Of a stretch of 64,000 nt of DNA, positions 36,437 to 48,830 are shown in pieces. A model generated the notes under the pieces. It worked only from the letters and a program-made list of their open reading frames with translations. It was not told where the DNA came from and did not search any database. The DNA comes from Zetaproteobacteria bacterium CG1_02_55_237 (GTDB taxonomy: Bacteria; Pseudomonadota; Zetaproteobacteria; Mariprofundales; Mariprofundaceae), in contig MNXA01000042.1 of the NCBI GenBank assembly GCA_001871195.1, positions 1 through 64,000 of the forward strand. The letters are read 5' to 3'. The translations under genes were made by a program, and so were the position numbers. Within the stretch, counting starts at the first letter, position 1. Each line of letters begins with the position of its first letter.

Positions 36437-39079
36437 ATGTCCGCCCTCTCCAGTGAAAATATAGTCGACGAACCCGATTTCTCCGGGCAAACGCCAATGA
36501 TGCAGCAGTATCTGCGCATCAAGGCTGCGTATGCGGATTGCCTGCTGTTTTATCGCATGGGCGATTTCTACGAGATGTTTTTCGACGATGCCGTACAGGC
36601 ATCGAAGATCCTCGATATCACCCTGACCAAGCGCGGCAAGGCCAACGGTGCGGATATTCCGATGGCCGGCGTCCCCTGGCATCAGGCGGAGCAGTATCTG
36701 CCGCGTCTGGTTGCAGCCGGCGTGCGTGTGGCCATCTGCGAGCAGATGGAACCGCCAGGAGCGGCCAAGGGACCGGTGCGCCGCGAGGTTGTGCGCGTGG
36801 TCACGCCGGGCACGATTACCGAAGCAGAACTGCTCGATGAAACTTGCGTGCGGCCACTGGTTTCCCTGTGTGGCACGCCTGCTCACTGGGCGCTGGCTGC
36901 AGTGGACCTGTCCAGCGGCTCTTTCCGCCTGCTGGAAGGGCGGGGTGCTGCAGCCCTTGATGAGGAAATGGCTGTGCTCGATCCCTCCGAGTTGCTTCGG
37001 CAAGCCGATTCGGACGCGTTTTCCACTTTAAACTGCAAAGCCCCGGTGCACCATCCGGGCGACTGGTGCTTCACCACCGAGGTGGCCGAAGAGCGCATCG
37101 GGCGCTGTTTCGGGGTGGGCGAGATGGCTTCGCTGAATCTCGATAAGGCACCATTGGCTGCCGCTGCTGTGGGCGCGGTACTGGTTTATCTGGAGCAGAC
37201 GCAGAAACGGGCACTGGCCCATTTGCAACTTCCCGTGTTGCGCGAGGCTCAGGGGTGCCTGGGCATTGATGCGCGTTCGCGGCGCAATCTGGAGTTGTAC
37301 GAAAGCCTGTCGGGCGATCCGCACGGCGGCATGATCGGTGTGCTGGATCAAACGGCCACGCCGATGGGGGCGCGCATGTTGCGCGACTGGCTGGATCGGC
37401 CGCTGAACGAGACGACAGCGATTGCCGCAAGGCAGGATGCCGTGCAGAGCCTGATCGACGATGCGGATGCCCTGCGTGCGATTCGCCACAGTTTGAAGGA
37501 TATCCGCGACATCGAGCGCATGCTCACCCGCCTGGCGCTGGAGCGTGCCGCCCCGCGTGATTATCGCGGTCTGGCCAATTCCCTGCTGGTATTGCCGCAA
37601 TTGGTGGAGGCATTGGACGGGCGCAGCGGCTTGTTTGCCGGAGTGATTGCCGCCATGGGTGGACTGAATGATCTGGCTGTCCGGTTGCATGCAGCTCTCG
37701 CCGAGCCGCCGCCGGCGCATGCAAGGGATGGCGGGGTGATTTGTGCAGGCTTTGATGCAGAGCTGGATCGGCTGCGTAATCTGGCACGCGGTGCCGATGA
37801 CTGGCTGGCCGCCTTTGAGGCCGAGCAGCGCAAGATCAGTGGCATCAGTAAATTGCGCGTGAAGTACAACAAGGTATTCGGTTATTTCATCGAGATTCCC
37901 AAATCGCTGGCCGATCAGGCACCGGTGCATTACGTACGCAAACAAACACTGGTGGGAGCCGAGCGATTCATCACCGATGAGCTGCACCAGCACGAGGAAG
38001 AGGTGCTGCGCTCGAAAGAGTCGGCTCTCACGCGCGAATGGGAATTAATTGATCAGCTGCGCCGCGAGATTGTCGGGCGCGCGGCAGCTATTCAGACGGC
38101 TGCGGCTGCGGTGGCCAGGCTGGATGTGCTGGCCTGTTTTGCGGCGCTGGCGATTGAACATCGCTATGTACGTCCCGAGGTGCATGGCGGGCATGCGCTC
38201 ACGGTGAAGGGCGGGCGGCATGCGCAGGTTGAGCAATGTCTGGAGCCGGGGAGTTTTGTCGCCAACGATACCGAAATGCATATGCAGCGCCGGCGTTTCA
38301 TGCTGCTCACCGGGCCGAATATGGGCGGAAAATCGACCTATATGCGACAGGTGGCGTGGGTCGTCTGGCTGGCCCATACCGGTTGTTTCGTACCCGCCGA
38401 TGCTGCGCGCGTTCCGCTGTTAAGTCGTATTTTCACCCGTATCGGTGCCGGCGATGAGCTGGCGGCGGGGCGCTCCACCTTTATGGTCGAGATGATGGAG
38501 ACGGCGCATATCCTTAATCAGCTGGGGCCACGCTCGCTGGTGATTATTGATGAAATCGGACGCGGTACCAGCACCTGGGATGGTCTGGCTATTGCCTGGT
38601 CGGTGGCCGAGCAGCTTATGCAGGCGCGCGATGTGTTCACCCTGTTTGCCACGCATTACCACGAACTGACGGGCCTGCCCGATGAATATACGCAGAGCTT
38701 TAATGCCTCTGTCATGGTGCGTGAGCATCGTGGCGACGTGGTGTTTCTGCATCGGGTCGAAGATAATGCCGCCGATCGATCTTACGGCATCGCCGTGGCC
38801 AAACTGGCCGGCCTGCCGCGCGAGGTGGTAAAAAGGGCACGTGAGCATCTGTTCCGGCTTGAACACGATGCCGAGATGGCAGCTGAATCGGGTAAGCCGC
38901 AGTTGGGGCTGTTTGCCGAGGCCGAGCGGCGTGAAAAACAGGAGCGCGAGCGGCTGCATGCGGCACTGGCGGCACGCTTGTCCGAGCTGGATGTATCCGC
39001 CATGCGCCCGCTGGAGGCGCTTAATACACTGGATGAGCTGGTACGCATGGTGACCGGGAGTGACGATGGGCATGAGTAG
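36437..39079 (+). CDS. mutS: DNA mismatch repair protein MutS
   Basis: 880 residues. The N-terminal mismatch-binding motif reads [13 protein letters not shown] near residue 40, with the Phe and Glu that contact the mispair. The clamp and lever domains fill the middle. The ATPase has Walker [17 protein letters not shown] near 625, the D-rich Walker [17 protein letters not shown] near 700, and the [10 protein letters not shown] switch. It finds mismatches after replication and recruits MutL. The start has no clear ribosome site. The end overlaps glnD by 14 bases. Confidence 0.97.
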   Translation: MSALSSENIVDEPDFSGQTPMMQQYLRIKAAYADCLLFYRMGDFYEMFFDDAVQASKILDITLTKRGKANGADIPMAGVPWHQAEQYLPRLVAAGVRVAICEQMEPPGAAKGPVRREVVRVVTPGTITEAELLDETCVRPLVSLCGTPAHWALAAVDLSSGSFRLLEGRGAAALDEEMAVLDPSELLRQADSDAFSTLNCKAPVHHPGDWCFTTEVAEERIGRCFGVGEMASLNLDKAPLAAAAVGAVLVYLEQTQKRALAHLQLPVLREAQGCLGIDARSRRNLELYESLSGDPHGGMIGVLDQTATPMGARMLRDWLDRPLNETTAIAARQDAVQSLIDDADALRAIRHSLKDIRDIERMLTRLALERAAPRDYRGLANSLLVLPQLVEALDGRSGLFAGVIAAMGGLNDLAVRLHAALAEPPPAHARDGGVICAGFDAELDRLRNLARGADDWLAAFEAEQRKISGISKLRVKYNKVFGYFIEIPKSLADQAPVHYVRKQTLVGAERFITDELHQHEEEVLRSKESALTREWELIDQLRREIVGRAAAIQTAAAAVARLDVLACFAALAIEHRYVRPEVHGGHALTVKGGRHAQVEQCLEPGSFVANDTEMHMQRRRFMLLTGPNMGGKSTYMRQVAWVVWLAHTGCFVPADAARVPLLSRIFTRIGAGDELAAGRSTFMVEMMETAHILNQLGPRSLVIIDEIGRGTSTWDGLAIAWSVAEQLMQARDVFTLFATHYHELTGLPDEYTQSFNASVMVREHRGDVVFLHRVEDNAADRSYGIAVAKLAGLPREVVKRAREHLFRLEHDAEMAAESGKPQLGLFAEAERREKQERERLHAALAARLSELDVSAMRPLEALNTLDELVRMVTGSDDGHE

Positions 39080-41648
39080 TGAGGTGTTGCCTGCAGCCCG
39101 TTATGCGGGTGAGCTGAAGAAATTACTCGCTGAGACAGAGACTCTGTTTGCGGCAGGCGAGATGGGCAGCGTGCTGGTGCATCGTCTGAGTGACGGGGTG
39201 GATAGCCTGCTGCGTGACATATGGCAGGAGATGGCCTCGGATATTTCCGACCGGGTTGATCTGCTGGCCGTTGGTGGCTTCGGGCGTGGCGAGCTGTGCC
39301 CGTATTCCGACTGGGATTTGTGGTTCCTGCTGGGTTCGGAGTCCGATGCGCAGGTGAATGAGCGCATCGAGCGCTTTATTTATGTGCTGTGGGATATGAA
39401 TGTGAAGCTCGGCCATGCCGTGCGCACAGTGGATGAAACCATTGAGGCCATGGGTGGTGACGGGAATACAGCAACGGCGGCACTGGAGATGCGCTTGATC
39501 TGCGGTAGTGGTGCAGGCTATGCCGTGCTCAGGGGTAAGGTGGATGCCTTCTTTGCCCGTCGCCGTAAGGCCTTTGTCGAGGCCAAACTGGATGAGATGC
39601 AGCAGCGCCATCATAAAGCGGGTGATACGGCCTTTCTGATGGAACCTGATCTGAAAGAAGGGCGGGGCGGCCTGCGCGATGTGCAGACCGTCTTCTGGCT
39701 GGCCCGTGCCTGGCATGGCAGCAGCGATATCAGACAACTGGTTGAACTCGGTTTTATCAGCGAAACCGAACACATGCATTTGATGCAGGCCCAGGATTTC
39801 CTGTACCGCTGCCGCGTTGGTCTGCACGTCGAGGCAGGGCGGGGCAATGATCGACTGGGCTTTATGCAGCAGATGCAGTTGGCCGAACGCATGGGTTACA
39901 GGAACGAACCCTACCGCCCGGGCGTGGAAGTGTTTATGAAGGATTACTTCCGCCATGCAGGGCGCATTCAGCGCGTGTCCGGCCTGTTGTGCCTGCATTT
40001 TCAGGAGGAGTTGCATCCGCAGTGGCTGACGCGACGCAGGGATATCGGTGACGGCTTTGTGCTCGAGGGGCAGCGACTGGGTGTGCGCGACGGCAAGGTG
40101 TTTGAGCAGGATCCCCTGCGCTTGCTGCGCATCTTTCATGTTGCGCAGGAGGGTAAGCGGCATTTATCCGGCGGTGCATTGCGCCAGGTGCGCGAACATG
40201 GGGGGCTTATCGACGATGCATTTATTGCCAACCCCGAAGCGCAGCAGACCTTCCTTGATATCCTGAGCGACTCGCGCAATGTTTCCTCAGTGCTCAAGGA
40301 GATGAACGATACCGGCATACTGGGGCGTTTTATTCCCGAGTTTCGCCATGCCGTAGGTCTCGGGCAGTTCAATAATTATCATGCCTATACCGTGGATGAG
40401 CATACCATTCGCGCGGTGGCCGAGGCGCGCAATATGGCGCATCGCCTGCATGGCGAACGATTGACGCTGGCCTGCGATATATTCGCCCGTCTGCAGCGCC
40501 CCGAGTTGCTGTATATAGCTATCTTGTGCCACGACATCGCCAAGGGCATGCCCGGCGATCATTCGGATCTGGGTGCGGTGATTGCCGCTGATGTGTGTCG
40601 GCGTCTTGGTGTGAGCCGTGATGCACAGGAACTGGTCTCCTGGCTGGTGCGCCATCATTTGCTGATGGCCATTACCTCGCAGCGTTGTGATTTAACGGAC
40701 CCCCACGCCATAGCCAGCTTTGCTGAAAAGGTCAGCGATATGGAACGGCTGCGCTATCTGTTATGCCTGAGTGTGGCCGACATCGCTGCCGTCGGACCTG
40801 GCGTGTGGAACGAATGGAAGGGCAGCCTGCTGCGTGAATTGTATCTGGCCACCGAGCGTCACCTGATGGGTGAGGAGGATGCCAGCCGTGGCACGCAGGA
40901 GCGCGTGGCTGTGCGCATTGAGAGCACTCTGGCCAAGGTGCAGACAGCGCAGCGCAGCGGGTTGAAGAAGGTTCTGCAGCAACTGCCGTGGCGCGCGGTG
41001 ATGGGGTTTCCGCCACGGCATCTGTTGCGTGTTGGTTCCCTGATGCAGGCCTCACCGGAGGGTGGGGTTGATGTGTTGGTGGATCAGAGTCGCGGCGAGA
41101 GCCTTGTTTTTGTGCTGGCGCCCGACCGCAAGCGTCTGCTAGCCGACCTGACAGCAGCCTTGTCCTCCGGTTACGTCAACATTGTTGCGGCGCATGCCTA
41201 TCAGATTGATGCCAATCGAGTGCTCGATGTGTTTCATGTGCAGGGGGGCGATGGCAAGGCATTAAGCGAGAAAAGCGATCTACACAGATTGCAGCAACGC
41301 ATGCAGAAGGTCGTTGAAGGCGAGGATGTGAGCAGGGCCAAGCCAGGCAAGCAGCATATACTGATGCATCATGTTTCGGTGTCGGCCAGACCCTTGCCCC
41401 TGGCCTCAAGCCGGCAGACGGCCATTGAGGTGGTGGCTGCCGATCGCACAGGTCTGTTGGCAGCGCTTGCCACGGAGATCGACGATGCCGGTTTCAGTGT
41501 GCGTGGCGCCAGTATCAGCACCTTCGGCGAACGCGTTGTGGACGTGTTTTTCCTGACCCACGGCAATGGCGATACCCTGTCGCCGGCGGAAGTCGATGCG
41601 ATATGCGAGCGTCTGAGCCGGGCAGCTGAATTGCCGACAGCAGCATGA
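39066..41648 (+). CDS. glnD: Bifunctional PII uridylyltransferase/uridylyl-removing enzyme
   Basis: This 860-residue enzyme senses glutamine and adds or removes UMP on PII signal proteins. The N-terminal nucleotidyltransferase site is [19 protein letters not shown] near residue 75. The HD domain has [20 protein letters not shown] near 480, and two ACT domains end the protein (from about 680 and 785; [16 protein letters not shown]). GGGAG five bases before ATG 39066 sets the start; GTG 39060 is an alternative. The adjacency of mutS and glnD, with overlap, suggests co-transcription. Confidence 0.94.
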   Translation: MGMSSEVLPAARYAGELKKLLAETETLFAAGEMGSVLVHRLSDGVDSLLRDIWQEMASDISDRVDLLAVGGFGRGELCPYSDWDLWFLLGSESDAQVNERIERFIYVLWDMNVKLGHAVRTVDETIEAMGGDGNTATAALEMRLICGSGAGYAVLRGKVDAFFARRRKAFVEAKLDEMQQRHHKAGDTAFLMEPDLKEGRGGLRDVQTVFWLARAWHGSSDIRQLVELGFISETEHMHLMQAQDFLYRCRVGLHVEAGRGNDRLGFMQQMQLAERMGYRNEPYRPGVEVFMKDYFRHAGRIQRVSGLLCLHFQEELHPQWLTRRRDIGDGFVLEGQRLGVRDGKVFEQDPLRLLRIFHVAQEGKRHLSGGALRQVREHGGLIDDAFIANPEAQQTFLDILSDSRNVSSVLKEMNDTGILGRFIPEFRHAVGLGQFNNYHAYTVDEHTIRAVAEARNMAHRLHGERLTLACDIFARLQRPELLYIAILCHDIAKGMPGDHSDLGAVIAADVCRRLGVSRDAQELVSWLVRHHLLMAITSQRCDLTDPHAIASFAEKVSDMERLRYLLCLSVADIAAVGPGVWNEWKGSLLRELYLATERHLMGEEDASRGTQERVAVRIESTLAKVQTAQRSGLKKVLQQLPWRAVMGFPPRHLLRVGSLMQASPEGGVDVLVDQSRGESLVFVLAPDRKRLLADLTAALSSGYVNIVAAHAYQIDANRVLDVFHVQGGDGKALSEKSDLHRLQQRMQKVVEGEDVSRAKPGKQHILMHHVSVSARPLPLASSRQTAIEVVAADRTGLLAALATEIDDAGFSVRGASISTFGERVVDVFFLTHGNGDTLSPAEVDAICERLSRAAELPTAA

Positions 41649-42538
41649 GATTGTTCGGCAGACATCCTACCGGCTTTGTGCTGGCACTGGCTGGTGGCGG
41701 TGGTCGCGGATTGGCGCATCTGGGTGTGCTCAAGGCGCTGGAGGAACACGGGCTTCGTCCGGATGCTATTGTCGGCACCAGCATCGGCGCCCTGTTCGGT
41801 GCGATGTATGCGCTGAATCCGGATGCCGGGGAAGTCCGTGATCGCGTATTCAAATTCCTTGATTCGGATGTGTTCCGCAATATCAACCTGCCCAGCGTTC
41901 AAGATGATACGGGAGCCGAAGATGATTCATGGCTGACGCGTTTAACGGCTGTGGCAAGGCAGACGATTCTGTACACCAGAGCGATGAACGACATTGCCAT
42001 TGGCGATCCCAGCGCGCTGACCAGGGTGGCTAACCTGTTTTGCGGTGGGGGGAGTTTCGAGGCGGCGAAGATACCCGTTTATGTTACGGCAGTGCGTTTT
42101 CCCGGCGGCGAGTGTCAGCTCTTTTCGCAGGGGGATTTGTGCATGGCGCTGGCGGCCAGCATGGCGGTTCCGGGGGTGTTCGCCCCTGTTGAGATCGATG
42201 GTGAACGTTATCTCGATGGAGGACTGGCCAGTGAGGTGCCGGCCAAGGAGGCGCGAGACGTGGCTGGCGATTCGCAGTTGGTGGTTGCGGTGAATACCGG
42301 TGCCAACCCCGATCCTTCATATGAACCGTACAATGTGCTCGGTATGCTGGATTGGACAGCGCAGGTGAAATCCTTGTATCTGCGCAAATATCAGAAGGAA
42401 CACGCCGATGTGCTCATCGAGCCATTGGTCGGCGCCACGCAGTGGCACGATTTTTCCAACTCTTATGATGAGGTCGGGTGCGGCTATGAAGCGACGCTGG
42501 GAATGATTCCTGAGCTGCGTAAACGGCTTGGTCGCTAA
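41645..42538 (+). CDS. Patatin-like phospholipase (RssA-type)
   Basis: The oxyanion loop LAGGGGRGLAHLGVLKALEE sits at about residues 16-35, the nucleophile elbow GTSIGALFGAMY at about 45 (Ser in GTSIG), and the catalytic aspartate in LDGGLASEVP near 195. These make a Ser-Asp dyad lipid hydrolase. It is 297 residues with no signal peptide, so it is cytoplasmic or membrane-associated. Natural substrates of bacterial RssA-like proteins are mostly unknown. The start overlaps glnD by 4 bases. Confidence 0.92.
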   Translation: MRLFGRHPTGFVLALAGGGGRGLAHLGVLKALEEHGLRPDAIVGTSIGALFGAMYALNPDAGEVRDRVFKFLDSDVFRNINLPSVQDDTGAEDDSWLTRLTAVARQTILYTRAMNDIAIGDPSALTRVANLFCGGGSFEAAKIPVYVTAVRFPGGECQLFSQGDLCMALAASMAVPGVFAPVEIDGERYLDGGLASEVPAKEARDVAGDSQLVVAVNTGANPDPSYEPYNVLGMLDWTAQVKSLYLRKYQKEHADVLIEPLVGATQWHDFSNSYDEVGCGYEATLGMIPELRKRLGR

Positions 42539-42573
42539 GCCCGTATGCATGTGTCTTCATCGAGAGATATGTG

Positions 42574-43251
42574 ATGGTTGTTGAGCGGGCGGTTATTCTG
42601 GCCGCAGGGCTTGGCACACGGCTGAAGTGGCTGACGCGAGAGTGCCCCAAGGCCTTGATGCCGGTGGCCGGAGCCCCGGCCATTGTGCAGGTGATCCGGG
42701 GGCTGGCATCGCAAGGTGTGCGTTATATCGCCGTCAATGTGCATCATCATGCCGATGCATTGTGTGCCGCGCTGGGTGACGGGTCGCGTTACGGTGTGCG
42801 TCTGTATTACAGCCCTGAGAAAAACCTGCTTGATTCGGGCGGTGGTGTGCGTACGGCGATGGAGAAGCTGCCGGGCGAAGGCCTGCTGGCAGTGCACAAT
42901 GCCGATGTGCTGTGCAATGTCGATGTGCGGCAGTTGGCCGGCATATGTCCTGCTGCTGGCTGCGCAATCGGACTGGTGCCCAATCCGGCGCATCATGCGG
43001 CGGGGGATTTCTCCCTGCACGGCGGTCGTGTCACAGATTCCGGTGAGTCGCGTTTTACCTTCTCCGGTGTGTCGGTCTGGCAGGCGGAGGCACTTTCAAC
43101 CTATGCTGTCGGGGAAAAGTTTTCTCTGGTACAGCCAATGCGCCGGCTGATTGATGCGTCTTTGTGTGCAGGGTTTGTATATCGTGGTCCGTGGTTCGAT
43201 ATTGGTCGGCCCATCGATCTGATTCGTGCCAGAAGGCAGTGGGGAGGATGA
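42574..43251 (+). CDS. Sugar-1-phosphate nucleotidyltransferase, MurU-like
   Basis: The N-terminal signature RAVILAAGLGTRLKWLT and CPKALMPVAGAPAIV mark the nucleotidyltransferase fold. The size (225 residues) and VNVHHHADALCAAL, HNADVLCNVDVRQL and FTFSGVSVW match MurU, the enzyme that makes UDP-MurNAc from MurNAc 1-phosphate during cell-wall recycling. The partner kinase AmgK, often adjacent, is not in this window, so mannose-1-phosphate guanylyltransferase-like activity is also possible. GTG 42571 is an alternative start. Confidence 0.8.
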   Translation: MVVERAVILAAGLGTRLKWLTRECPKALMPVAGAPAIVQVIRGLASQGVRYIAVNVHHHADALCAALGDGSRYGVRLYYSPEKNLLDSGGGVRTAMEKLPGEGLLAVHNADVLCNVDVRQLAGICPAAGCAIGLVPNPAHHAAGDFSLHGGRVTDSGESRFTFSGVSVWQAEALSTYAVGEKFSLVQPMRRLIDASLCAGFVYRGPWFDIGRPIDLIRARRQWGG

Positions 43252-43252
43252 C

Positions 43253-43678
43253 GTGAATTTTGATTTGCATCCCAGATTGGCACAGGACTGCTTTATCGTC
43301 GGGTACTTCGATTTATGTGTCCTGTTACTGATGAACGATGCGCGCTATCCGTGGTTTATTCTCGTGCCGCAGCGGGCAAACATCAGCGAAATTCACCATT
43401 TGAGCGGCGCGCAGCGGCAACAGCTGATGAGCGAGTCGGCGGCCCTGTCCGAGGCGCTGGAGGCGGCCTTTTCCGCCGATAAAATCAATATCGCAGCCCT
43501 GGGCAATGTCGTGCCGCAGTTGCATATCCACCACATCGTGCGCTATCGCAGCGATCCGGCCTGGCCGGCGCCCGTATGGGGAAAATTACCTGCTATCCAC
43601 TATGCCGATGGTGCACAGGTTGCTGTGATGCAGCGCCTGCTCGCGCAGCTTCCCGCTGATCTTTTGCAGGGTTCGTGA
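43253..43678 (+). CDS. HIT family protein (Ap4A hydrolase-like)
   Basis: The histidine triad appears near residue 92 as PQLHIHHIVRY, and the N-terminal half has LLLMNDARYPWFILVPQR, as in the branch of proteobacterial HIT hydrolases that split nucleoside phosphates or dinucleotides. It is 141 residues. The start is GTG 43253 with GGGGAGG five bases upstream; the frame is open further back, but that part overlaps the previous gene and is not conserved. Confidence 0.88.
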   Translation: MNFDLHPRLAQDCFIVGYFDLCVLLLMNDARYPWFILVPQRANISEIHHLSGAQRQQLMSESAALSEALEAAFSADKINIAALGNVVPQLHIHHIVRYRSDPAWPAPVWGKLPAIHYADGAQVAVMQRLLAQLPADLLQGS

Positions 43679-44889
43679 TGAAATCGGTCGCTGAACAAAG
43701 GCTTCTCCTCGCCATGATTGTCGGCATCGTGGCCGGCGGCCTTTCAGGCTTCCTCTGGGGTGAGGCCATGCTGAGCGTTAAATGGCTGGGCGACCTCTTT
43801 TTAACGATGCTGAAGATGCTCATTGTGCCTCTGGTTGCGGCCAGTGTGATTACCGGCGTGGCAGGCCTTGGTGATGTGCGCAGGCTCGGGCGCATGGGCG
43901 CCTATTCCGTGGCCTATTATCTGTGCACCACGCTTATCGCCGTGTCCATCGGACTGATGATGGCCAATCTGTGGCAGCCGGGTGTGGGTGTTTCTCTGGG
44001 GGCCGATCTGGCGGCGTCCCGGCCGGCAGCCGGTGATATCGGTGTGACGGACCTGATCCTGTCATTGGTGCATCCAAACATCATTGCGGCTGCGGCTGAT
44101 ATGAAGCTGTTGCCGATCATCGTTTTCTGCATCGTCTTTGCTGCAGCCCTTTCCACGCTGGGTGAGCGGGGCAAGCCGGTCATCGCCTTCTTCGAGGGTC
44201 TGAACGACGGTATGATGAAGCTGGTTGAGTGGATCATGTGGCTGGCCCCCTTGGGGGTATTCGCACTGATTGCTTCAAGGCTGGGGGCGGCCGGTGGCGG
44301 CGAGGCCTTCCTTGGCCAACTGGCCGGGCTGGCGAAATATGCGGCTGCTGTGATATCCGGCCTGCTGACCCATGCAGCCGTTCTCTGTCTCGTTCTGGCT
44401 GTGCTGGCGCGGCAGCATATCGGGGCCTATCTGAAACATATGGCGGCGGCCCTGATAACCGCCTTCTCCACCGCGTCATCCAGCGCCACCCTGCCGCTCA
44501 CCATGGAAGGGGTGAAACTGGCGGGCGTGGATGAAAAGGCGCGGCGTTTTGTGCTGCCACTGGGCGCAACCATCAATATGGATGGAACAGCTCTTTATGA
44601 AGCGGTTGCTGTGCTGTTTATTGCCCAGGCCTATGGCATCGATCTCTCTTTCGGGCAGCAGATGGTGGTGCTGCTGACTGCGACCATGGCAGCCATCGGG
44701 GCGGCTGGTATCCCTGAGGCGGGATTGGTCACCATGGTTATCGTGCTCGAGGCCGTTGGCCTGCCTCTGGAGGGCATTGGCCTGTTGCTGGCGATTGACT
44801 GGTTCCTCGACCGGTGCCGGACGACGATCAACGTGTTCGGTGATTCGGTGGGCGCAGCCGTAGTCGGGCGCTTTGCGCCCGGAGGCTGA
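43678..44889 (+). CDS. Dicarboxylate/amino acid:cation symporter (DAACS family)
   Basis: About eight helices plus two re-entrant hairpins in 403 residues. The serine-rich hairpin AFSTASSSATLPLTMEGV near residue 270, the NMDGTALYEAVAVLFIAQ motif near 300, and IPEAGLVTMVIVLEAVGLP near 345 are the GltP/GltPh signatures. It brings glutamate, aspartate or C4-dicarboxylates in with protons or sodium. The first base of its ATG is the last base of the HIT gene's stop. Confidence 0.93.
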   Translation: MKSVAEQRLLLAMIVGIVAGGLSGFLWGEAMLSVKWLGDLFLTMLKMLIVPLVAASVITGVAGLGDVRRLGRMGAYSVAYYLCTTLIAVSIGLMMANLWQPGVGVSLGADLAASRPAAGDIGVTDLILSLVHPNIIAAAADMKLLPIIVFCIVFAAALSTLGERGKPVIAFFEGLNDGMMKLVEWIMWLAPLGVFALIASRLGAAGGGEAFLGQLAGLAKYAAAVISGLLTHAAVLCLVLAVLARQHIGAYLKHMAAALITAFSTASSSATLPLTMEGVKLAGVDEKARRFVLPLGATINMDGTALYEAVAVLFIAQAYGIDLSFGQQMVVLLTATMAAIGAAGIPEAGLVTMVIVLEAVGLPLEGIGLLLAIDWFLDRCRTTINVFGDSVGAAVVGRFAPGG

Positions 44890-44957
44890 GCCATTACTTT
44901 TAAATTGGCGCAAAACAATCGATTTGGTGCTTTGATGTATGTGTCGCTTGCCGGTAG

Positions 44958-46469
<1,512 letters not shown>

Positions 46470-46490
46470 GCGACGAAAGGCGGACTAAAC

Positions 46491-48038
46491 ATGGAAAAGA
46501 TTCTTATTCTCGATTTTGGCTCGCAGTACACCCAGCTGATTGCGCGTCGGGTGCGCGAGGCCGGCGTGTTCAGCGAATTGCACCCGTGGGACATGACGGC
46601 GGCGGAGATTCAGGAATTCAAACCTTCCGGCATCATCCTTTCCGGTGGTCCGAACTCGGTTTATGAGCAGGAAACCCCGAAGGTGCCCGGGATTGTTTTT
46701 GAGCTTGGCGTACCCGTGCTCGGTATCTGCTACGGCATGCAGACCATGGCGGCTCAGCTCGGTGGCAAGGTTGAAACAGGGCATGTGCGCGAATTCGGCT
46801 ATGCAGAGGTTTTGAGCAGCGGCAATTCGGCTTTGTTGAGGGGGATCGAAGACAAGCCCGACGGCGTGCTTGATGTGTGGATGAGCCATGGCGACAAGGT
46901 GACCTCGCTGCCCGATGGCTTCCATGTTTTGTGCAGCAACGATTCCACGCCGATCGCCGGTATGGCTGATGAAACACGCCATTTCTATGCCCTGCAGTTT
47001 CACCCCGAGGTGACGCATACGCATCAGGGTAAGGCAATTATCAGTCGTTTTGTGCACGATATCTGCGGCTGTGGACGCGACTGGAGCATGCCGCACTACA
47101 TCGATACCGCAGTGGCGCATATTCGCGAGCAGGTGGGTGAGGAAGAGGTGATTCTGGGTCTTTCCGGTGGGGTGGATTCATCGGTTGCAGCCGCTTTGCT
47201 GCACCGTGCTATCGGCGATCAGCTGACCTGCGTGTTTGTCGATAACGGCTTGTTGCGCCTGAATGAGGCCGAGCAGGTGATGGCTACCTTTGCCGACCAT
47301 CTGGGTGTGAAGGTGGATCATGTCGATGCAGCGGATCGTTTTCTCGGTCATCTGGCCGGGGAGAGCGATCCCGAAGCCAAGCGCAAGATTATCGGCCGTG
47401 AATTTGTGCATATTTTTCAGGAAGAAGCGGAAAAGATACCCAAGGCCAAATGGCTGGCACAGGGCACGATTTATCCCGATGTGATTGAATCCGCCGGTTC
47501 GAAGACCAAGAAGGCGCATACCATCAAGAGTCACCACAATGTTGGCGGCCTGCCCGAAACCCTGCATTTGAAGTTACTCGAACCCTTGCGCGAGCTGTTC
47601 AAGGACGAGGTGCGAGAGCTGGGTGTGGCCTTGGGCCTGCCGCGCGAGATGGTGTACCGGCATCCCTTCCCGGGGCCCGGACTGGGTGTGCGTATTCTGG
47701 GCGAGGTTAAGAAGGAATATGCCGATCTGTTGCGTCTGGCCGATGCAATTTTCATCGAGGAGCTGCGTGCATCCGGCTGGTACGACAAGACCAGTCAGGC
47801 ATTTGTCGTCTTTCTGCCGGTGAAAAGTGTCGGTGTGATGGGCGACGGACGGACCTACGAATGGGTGGTGGCTTTGCGGGCGGTGCAGACGCAGGATTTC
47901 ATGACCGCCCACTGGGCAGAGCTTCCGCATGCGCTGCTGGCCAAGGTGTCGAATCGCATCATCAACGAGGTGCGCGGTATCAACCGTGTTGTGTACGACG
48001 TGTCCGGCAAGCCGCCGGCCACCATTGAGTGGGAATAG
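46491..48038 (+). CDS. guaA: GMP synthase (glutamine-hydrolysing)
   Basis: 515 residues. The class I glutaminase has its catalytic Cys in [11 protein letters not shown] near residue 82 and its His-Glu pair in [12 protein letters not shown]. The synthetase part starts with the ATP loop [16 protein letters not shown] near 224 and ends with the dimer domain ([15 protein letters not shown]). It makes GMP from XMP. The order guaB-guaA matches the E. coli operon. Confidence 0.97.
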   Translation: MEKILILDFGSQYTQLIARRVREAGVFSELHPWDMTAAEIQEFKPSGIILSGGPNSVYEQETPKVPGIVFELGVPVLGICYGMQTMAAQLGGKVETGHVREFGYAEVLSSGNSALLRGIEDKPDGVLDVWMSHGDKVTSLPDGFHVLCSNDSTPIAGMADETRHFYALQFHPEVTHTHQGKAIISRFVHDICGCGRDWSMPHYIDTAVAHIREQVGEEEVILGLSGGVDSSVAAALLHRAIGDQLTCVFVDNGLLRLNEAEQVMATFADHLGVKVDHVDAADRFLGHLAGESDPEAKRKIIGREFVHIFQEEAEKIPKAKWLAQGTIYPDVIESAGSKTKKAHTIKSHHNVGGLPETLHLKLLEPLRELFKDEVRELGVALGLPREMVYRHPFPGPGLGVRILGEVKKEYADLLRLADAIFIEELRASGWYDKTSQAFVVFLPVKSVGVMGDGRTYEWVVALRAVQTQDFMTAHWAELPHALLAKVSNRIINEVRGINRVVYDVSGKPPATIEWE

Positions 48039-48104
48039 ATTTTACTGGCAACGAGTGATTAAAAAAACCGAAGGGGCCACAGGTCCTGTATCCAAGGAGA
48101 ACAC

Positions 48105-48830
48105 ATGAAGAAGATTGTTACTATCGCAGCAGTACTGCTGCTGGCCGGCTGTAATGCCGCTGATGACAAGGCTCCCGCAGCCAAGGCTGGCGCGCTGGAC
48201 AGCGAAAACGCCAAGTTCAGCTATGCCATTGGTCTGGATGTCGGTCGTTCGCTATCACGTATCGACGAGAAGCTGGATATGTCCGCTTTCAACGAAGGCC
48301 TGATGACGTCTGTGGACGGTAAGGAATCCAAGCTGACTGAGCAGGAAATTGCCGAGGTGAAACAGGCTGTATTCAAGCGCCAGCAGGAAGCCATGATTGA
48401 GAAACAGAACAAGCTGGCGGTGGAGAATAAGGCCACCGGCGGCAAGTTCCTGCAGGAAAATGCCAGTGCAGAGGGCGTGAAATCGACAGAAAGCGGCTTG
48501 CAGTACAAGGTGCTGACCGAAGGCGCAGGTCCGAAGCCGACGCTCGACGACACAGTGAAGGTGAATTACGAGGGTAAGTTGCTCGACGACACCGTGTTTG
48601 ATTCCTCCTACAAGCGTGGCCAGCCGGTCACATTCCCGCTGGGCAGCGTGATTGAGGGCTGGAAGGAAGGCCTGCAGTTGATGCCAGTGGGCAGCAAGTA
48701 TCGTTTGTTCATCCCGGCCGCACTTGCCTACGGTGAACGCGGTGCCGGCAACATCATCGGCCCGAACGCGGTGCTGGTATTTGATGTCGAACTGCTGGAT
48801 ATCGAGAAACCAGAGGCCGCAGCGCAGTAA
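48105..48830 (+). CDS. FKBP-type peptidyl-prolyl isomerase, lipoprotein (FkpA/Mip-like)
   Basis: A lipoprotein signal ends in LLLAGCN (Cys at about residue 16), so it is probably lipid-anchored in the periplasm or outer membrane. Residues about 25-120 form the helical dimer arm (FSYAIGLDVGRSLSRI). The FKBP domain follows with SGLQYKVLTEGAGPKP, VNYEGKLLDDTVFDSSYKRG and PAALAYGERGAGNIIGPNAV. It speeds proline isomerisation in exported proteins. AAGGAGA lies before the ATG. The stop shares one base with ffh (TAATG). Confidence 0.94.
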   Translation: MKKIVTIAAVLLLAGCNAADDKAPAAKAGALDSENAKFSYAIGLDVGRSLSRIDEKLDMSAFNEGLMTSVDGKESKLTEQEIAEVKQAVFKRQQEAMIEKQNKLAVENKATGGKFLQENASAEGVKSTESGLQYKVLTEGAGPKPTLDDTVKVNYEGKLLDDTVFDSSYKRGQPVTFPLGSVIEGWKEGLQLMPVGSKYRLFIPAALAYGERGAGNIIGPNAVLVFDVELLDIEKPEAAAQ

